Source: an uncultured Clostridia bacterium (GTDB lineage: Bacteria > Bacillota > Clostridia > Oscillospirales > Oscillospiraceae). Taken from it: a stretch of DNA of 9,019 nt. A model generated the notes under the pieces. That model was not told the DNA's origin. It searched no databases and was given only the letters and a program-made list of their open reading frames with translations. Location: positions 1 through 9,019 of the forward strand of contig CAMEWZ010000063.1 in the NCBI GenBank assembly GCA_945946745.1, given 5' to 3'. A program made the translations under genes and the position numbers. Positions 6,288-9,019 of the stretch are shown here, in pieces. Positions within the stretch are counted from its first letter, which is position 1. Each line of letters starts with the position of its first letter.

Positions 6288-6743
6288 TTATCCTTCCTCT
6301 TTCGGCTTGCGGTACTGCTCCGGAAGCGCCCCTTCGCCACCCATGAGCGCAGTCATTTCCTCGATGCGCTCCAGCGGGAACGGGGGATTCGCCAGGGGCT
6401 TCATGGCAATGGACATGAGCTTCATGGGATTGTCGTCCGCCAGCACCCGGTTGGAGCTGAGCTCCCCGCAGCGGCGGCAGCGGTGGATGATGGCCCACTC
6501 GCCTTTGTTCCGGACCCACACCGCCACCGGCTCCATGACACCACCGCAGTCGGATTCCCGGTCCCCCGGCTCAATGTCCACATGCAGTGAGCACAGGCAG
6601 TTGGGGCAGTGGTTGCGGTGGTCGCTGCCCGCTCCGGCGGGGACCACCAGCCGGCCGCAGTTCTTGCAGGTAAAGCTTTCCTCGCAGGCATGGGTCTTGT
6701 AATAGCCCTTTTCATACTGCCTTTTCTTGTTTTCCCGATTCAT
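6288..6743 (-). CDS. RNHCP-domain zinc-ribbon protein
   Basis: A 151-residue small cytoplasmic protein. Cys pairs C26-x2-C29 and C46-x2-C49, the latter within RNHCPNCLCSLHVD (43-56), are the signature of the RNHCP domain. C66, C89 and C92 probably form a second metal site. Family function is unknown; a zinc-binding fold is inferred from the Cys spacing. I chose the ATG at 6743 because GAGGAG lies 7 bases upstream. A second ATG two codons earlier is only one base from that site. The frame stays open upstream through the promoter to 6842, but that stretch overlaps trxB and is unlike the family. It lies 67 bases downstream of trxB with its own promoter, so it can be expressed apart from the thioredoxin genes. 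Confidence 0.88.
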   Translation of the reverse strand: MNRENKKRQYEKGYYKTHACEESFTCKNCGRLVVPAGAGSDHRNHCPNCLCSLHVDIEPGDRESDCGGVMEPVAVWVRNKGEWAIIHRCRRCGELSSNRVLADDNPMKLMSIAMKPLANPPFPLERIEEMTALMGGEGALPEQYRKPKEEG

Positions 6744-6786
6744 GGTCATACTCCTCAAAATCCGGCCGGAACCGTGTTTTTCTTCT

Positions 6787-6814
6787 ATTATACCGGAGTT
6801 TGGGAATATGTCAA
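6787..6814 (-). promoter_or_regulatory. Promoter of the RNHCP gene, overlapping the trxB stop
   Basis: On the minus strand perfect TTGACA (6809-6814) and perfect TATAAT (6787-6792) are spaced by 16 bases. The TGA inside TTGACA is the trxB stop codon (6811-6813). No terminator separates the genes, so read-through from trxB is also possible. Confidence 0.82.
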
Positions 6815-7734
6815 TCCTTCCCCGCCAGATACTCCTGGGCAAAGTGGGCGGCCGCCGCGCCGTCTGCCGCCGCCGTCACGATCTGCCGAACCGCTTTGGT
6901 ACGCACATCCCCCACGGCAAACACCCCGGGGATCTGGGTTCGGGTGGACTCGTCCGCCGGGAGATACCCTGCCGGATCCAGCATCAGCTGCCCTTTCACC
7001 AATTCCGTCGCTGGCTTGCGCCCAATGCTGACAAACACCCCATCGGTGATTCTCTCCGTTTCCTCCCCTGTGATGCCGTTTTGGAGCGCAACCGCCACGC
7101 GGTTTTCCATGGAACGCAAGGCTGTGACGTTGGAATTCCAGCAAAAGTCCACATTTTTTTGACTCTCCAACGCTTTCACGCTGATTTTTTCCGCCCGCAG
7201 GGTATCCCGGCGGTGGATGAGCGTCACCCTGTCCGCAATCCGGGACAGTACGAGCGCGTCCTCCACCGCGGAATTGCCGCCGCCTACAACCATTACGTCC
7301 TTTCCTTTATAAAACATTCCGTCACAGGAGGCGCAGTAATGAACCCCTTTGGCGGCAAATGCCGCCTCCCCGGGAACGCCCAGCTCCCGGGGCACCGCTC
7401 CCGCGGCATAGACCAGGGTTTTGGCAAAAAAGGTTCCACCGCTGGTTTCGATCCGCTTGGGAACCGCCGTCAGATCGCATCGGAGCACCTCAGCCAGCAC
7501 CGTTTCCGCCCCGAATCGCTCCGCCCCCCGGCGCATGTTTTCCCCAAGTGTAAAGCCATCGATGCCCTGGTCAAAGCCGGGATAGTTGTCCACCTGGGAA
7601 GTCAGCGCCATCTGCCCGCCGGGACACAGCTTTTCCAGCACCACGACCCGCAGCCCTGCCCGGACGGCATACAGGGCCGCAGAATATCCCCCGGGGCCGC
7701 CGCCGATGACGGCCATATCATAAATGGTCGCCAT
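6811..7734 (-). CDS. trxB: Thioredoxin reductase (NADPH-type, FAD-dependent)
   Basis: A 307-residue low-molecular-weight thioredoxin reductase that passes electrons from NADPH through FAD and an active-site disulfide to thioredoxin in the cytoplasm. Visible motifs, in order: FAD-binding GGGPGG (11-16); redox CASC (C134 and C137) followed by D138; the nucleotide-binding GGGNSA (151-156); HRR (174-176) with R180, the residues that favour NADPH; and the second FAD motif VFAVGDVR (271-278). The length is normal and all key residues are present. It starts 3 bases after the trxA stop, so translation is probably coupled. Its own binding site is weak (GGGGCGG). The substrate is most likely the adjacent thioredoxin. 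Confidence 0.96.
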   Translation of the reverse strand: MATIYDMAVIGGGPGGYSAALYAVRAGLRVVVLEKLCPGGQMALTSQVDNYPGFDQGIDGFTLGENMRRGAERFGAETVLAEVLRCDLTAVPKRIETSGGTFFAKTLVYAAGAVPRELGVPGEAAFAAKGVHYCASCDGMFYKGKDVMVVGGGNSAVEDALVLSRIADRVTLIHRRDTLRAEKISVKALESQKNVDFCWNSNVTALRSMENRVAVALQNGITGEETERITDGVFVSIGRKPATELVKGQLMLDPAGYLPADESTRTQIPGVFAVGDVRTKAVRQIVTAAADGAAAAHFAQEYLAGKD

Positions 7735-7737
7735 CGT

Positions 7738-8055
7738 CTACCGCCCCAAGGCCTGCCGGAGAAAATCCTCGATTTTTGCCTTGGCGTCCGGGGCGGTGAT
7801 GCTGCCCAGACGCTGGCCCGCCCGGTATAGGATCAGCGTGGGAAGAACCGTAATGTTCTCCTGCCGCGCTATCTCCGGCTCCGCGTCAATGTTCAGTTTG
7901 GCAAGGATACAGCTTTGGCCCATTTCTGCCTCAATGCTTTCCAGTGCCGGAGCAATCCGGCGGCAATGGCCGCACCAGGGCGCCCAAAAGTCCACCAGCA
8001 CCGGCTTGTCCCCTTGAATCTCCCTCTCAAATTGCGCTCGATTCCATTCTTTCAC
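7738..8055 (-). CDS. trxA: Thioredoxin with CGHC active site
   Basis: A 105-residue cytoplasmic thioredoxin, normal length. VDFWAPWCGHC (21-31) carries the redox cysteines C28 and C31, the buried D22 and W27. The cis-proline is P72 in VLPT. The active site is CGHC, as in protein disulfide isomerases, in place of the common CGPC; in model proteins that change raises the redox potential. The start is GTG at 8055, supported by AAAGGAG 9 bases upstream. It is followed by trxB after 3 bases, so both are one transcript; the partner reductase is next door. It is divergent from the flavodiiron gene. No consensus promoter is visible. A CATACT box (8084-8089) lies within a small dyad, a weak candidate. 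Confidence 0.95.
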   Translation of the reverse strand: MKEWNRAQFEREIQGDKPVLVDFWAPWCGHCRRIAPALESIEAEMGQSCILAKLNIDAEPEIARQENITVLPTLILYRAGQRLGSITAPDAKAKIEDFLRQALGR

Positions 8056-8080
8056 CTGTTACCGCTCCTTTCCTTTCACA

Positions 8081-8093
8081 GTATGCCCCATAC
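8081..8093. repeat. Small inverted repeat upstream of trxA, possible operator
   Basis: GTATG and CATAC arms are separated by CCC. It overlaps the only candidate -10 box for trxA (CATACT on the minus strand), so it could be a regulator site. At five bases per arm it may also be chance. Confidence 0.25.
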
Positions 8094-8156
8094 CGGCGTG
8101 TTTATCTGTTTTTCCAGAGAAAACGGACATTTCTACCAAAGAACACAAAAATGAAA

Positions 8157-8185
8157 TTGACATGGACGGGGATAGAGATTATACT
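8157..8185 (+). promoter_or_regulatory. Promoter of the flavodiiron gene
   Basis: Perfect TTGACA (8157-8162) and TATACT (8180-8185) are separated by 17 bases. Start of transcription is expected near 8192, next to a TATCGATA palindrome at 8193-8200. The leader is about 38 bases. Confidence 0.88.
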
Positions 8186-8229
8186 ATGGATATATCGATA
8201 CCACCCTAACTACATAAGGAGAGAATACT

Positions 8230-9019
8230 ATGACCATTACCAAGGACATCCGCTATGTTGGCGTCAATGACCATAAGGTTGACCTGTTCGAGGGACAGTA
8301 TGTGGTACCCAATGGCATGGCTTACAATTCCTATGCCATTGTGGACGACAAGGTCGCCATCATGGATACCGTGGACAAGAATTTCACCCACGAATGGCTG
8401 GACAATATCCAGAATACCCTCCAGGGCCGGAAACCGGATTATCTGGTGGTGCAGCACATGGAGCCGGATCACTCCGCCAACATTGCCAACTTCTTGAAGA
8501 TTTACCCCGAGGCCACCGTGGTCTCCTCTGCCAAGGCCTTCACCATGATGCAGCAGTTCTTTGGGGATGACTACGCCGACCGCCGCATTGTCGTGGGCGA
8601 GGGCGATACCCTGTGCCTGGGCAAACATACCCTGGCGTTTGTGGCCGCTCCCATGGTTCACTGGCCCGAGGTCATCGTGACCTATGATACCTGCGACAAG
8701 GTTCTGTTCTCCGCCGACGGCTTTGGCAAGTTCGGCGCGCTGGATGTGGAGGAGGATTGGGCCTGCGAAGCCCGCCGCTACTACATCGGCATTGTGGGCA
8801 AGTACGGCCCCCAGGTGCAGGCCCTGCTGAAAAAGGCCGCCACACTGGACATTGCCGCCATCTGCCCTCTGCATGGCCCTGTGCTGACGGAGAACCTGGG
8901 CTATTATATCAACCTGTACGACATCTGGTCGTCCTACCGGGTGGAGAGCGAGGGCATCGTCGTCGCCTACACCTCCGTCTACGGCCACACCAAGGCCGCT
9001 GTGGAGCTGCTGGTGCAGA
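8230..9019 (+). CDS. Flavodiiron protein (FprA-like), 3' end beyond window
   Basis: The first 263 residues of an A-type flavodiiron protein (family about 400), a soluble enzyme that reduces O2 to water or NO to N2O with electrons usually from rubredoxin or a coenzyme. The metallo-beta-lactamase-like domain (about 1-235) shows the full diiron ligand set: H76, E78, D80 and H81 in HMEPDHS, then H144, D163 (SADGFG) and H215 (PLHGP). The flavodoxin domain begins near 240; its FMN phosphate loop starts at T248 (TSVYGHT). The ATG at 8230 has AAGGAG 8 bases upstream. The frame is open to the window edge, so the rest of the FMN domain and any C-terminal rubredoxin-like extension are not seen. It is divergent from trxA and has a consensus promoter. 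Confidence 0.95.
   Translation, partial: MTITKDIRYVGVNDHKVDLFEGQYVVPNGMAYNSYAIVDDKVAIMDTVDKNFTHEWLDNIQNTLQGRKPDYLVVQHMEPDHSANIANFLKIYPEATVVSSAKAFTMMQQFFGDDYADRRIVVGEGDTLCLGKHTLAFVAAPMVHWPEVIVTYDTCDKVLFSADGFGKFGALDVEEDWACEARRYYIGIVGKYGPQVQALLKKAATLDIAAICPLHGPVLTENLGYYINLYDIWSSYRVESEGIVVAYTSVYGHTKAAVELLVQ

Noticed and set aside
6744..6842. N-terminal extension of the RNHCP protein
   Set aside because: It overlaps the trxB 3' end and the consensus promoter, and the ribosome binding site supports the ATG at 6743.
6727..7830. Plus-strand frame of 367 codons opposite trxB
   Set aside because: Antisense shadow of an unmistakable thioredoxin reductase.
8193..8200. TATCGATA as a PerR- or Rex-type operator
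   Set aside because: It does not match the longer consensus of either regulator; eight bases alone are not enough to name a factor.
8206..8988. Minus-strand frame of 260 codons opposite the flavodiiron gene
   Set aside because: The plus strand encodes all diiron ligands and runs open to the window edge; the minus frame has no recognisable motif.
1..9019. CRISPR array, insertion sequence, toxin-antitoxin or phage module
   Set aside because: No regularly spaced repeats, transposase, integrase or terminal repeats were seen anywhere; all large frames are explained by housekeeping or accessory enzymes.

Overview
This 9,019-base window looks like ordinary chromosome from a moderately GC-rich anaerobic or microaerotolerant Firmicute, most likely a gut-type Clostridia (Oscillospirales-like). 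That placement is inferred from three things: strong AGGAGG-type ribosome binding sites with sigma-A promoters; PepF, EamA and Ig-repeat deacetylase families of clostridial flavour; and a flavodiiron protein beside a thioredoxin system. Species cannot be read from the sequence. I found no mobile element, CRISPR array, phage gene or clearly new multi-gene system.

Left part (1-1884). The window opens inside a minus-strand tRNA gene (5' half only, possibly tRNA-Arg) with a near-consensus promoter. A possible 26-codon ORF on the plus strand follows, then a strong hairpin. Next is a minus-strand gene for a membrane-anchored polysaccharide (peptidoglycan) deacetylase with Ig-like repeats between the membrane anchor and the NodB catalytic domain.

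Middle part (1842-5054). A minus-strand two-gene unit encodes oligoendopeptidase F (pepF) and an 88-residue protein of unknown function. It has an extended -10 promoter at one end and an intrinsic terminator at the other. Divergent from it is a plus-strand EamA/DMT-type ten-helix transporter, also with an extended -10 promoter and a strong intrinsic terminator.

Right-middle (5057-6290). A minus-strand S66-family (LD-carboxypeptidase/MccF-like) peptidase gene stands out by its low GC: about 43% in two counted 60-base samples, against 63-65% in samples of neighbouring genes. It lies between hairpins and looks like a single-gene acquisition. Its predicted nucleophile position carries Thr instead of Ser.

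Right part (6288-9019). A redox cluster: on the minus strand trxA (thioredoxin with a CGHC active site, GTG start) is followed after 3 bases by trxB (thioredoxin reductase). An RNHCP-type zinc-ribbon protein comes next, with its own promoter whose -35 box overlaps the trxB stop codon. Divergent on the plus strand, behind a consensus promoter, is a flavodiiron protein (FprA-like, O2 or NO reductase) that runs off the window end. Together these genes would handle thiol-disulfide balance and oxygen or NO detoxification.

No gene-free stretch exceeds 300 bases; the larger gaps (30-269, 1740-1884, 3961-4096, 5009-5136, 6166-6287, 8056-8229) hold the promoters and hairpins listed.
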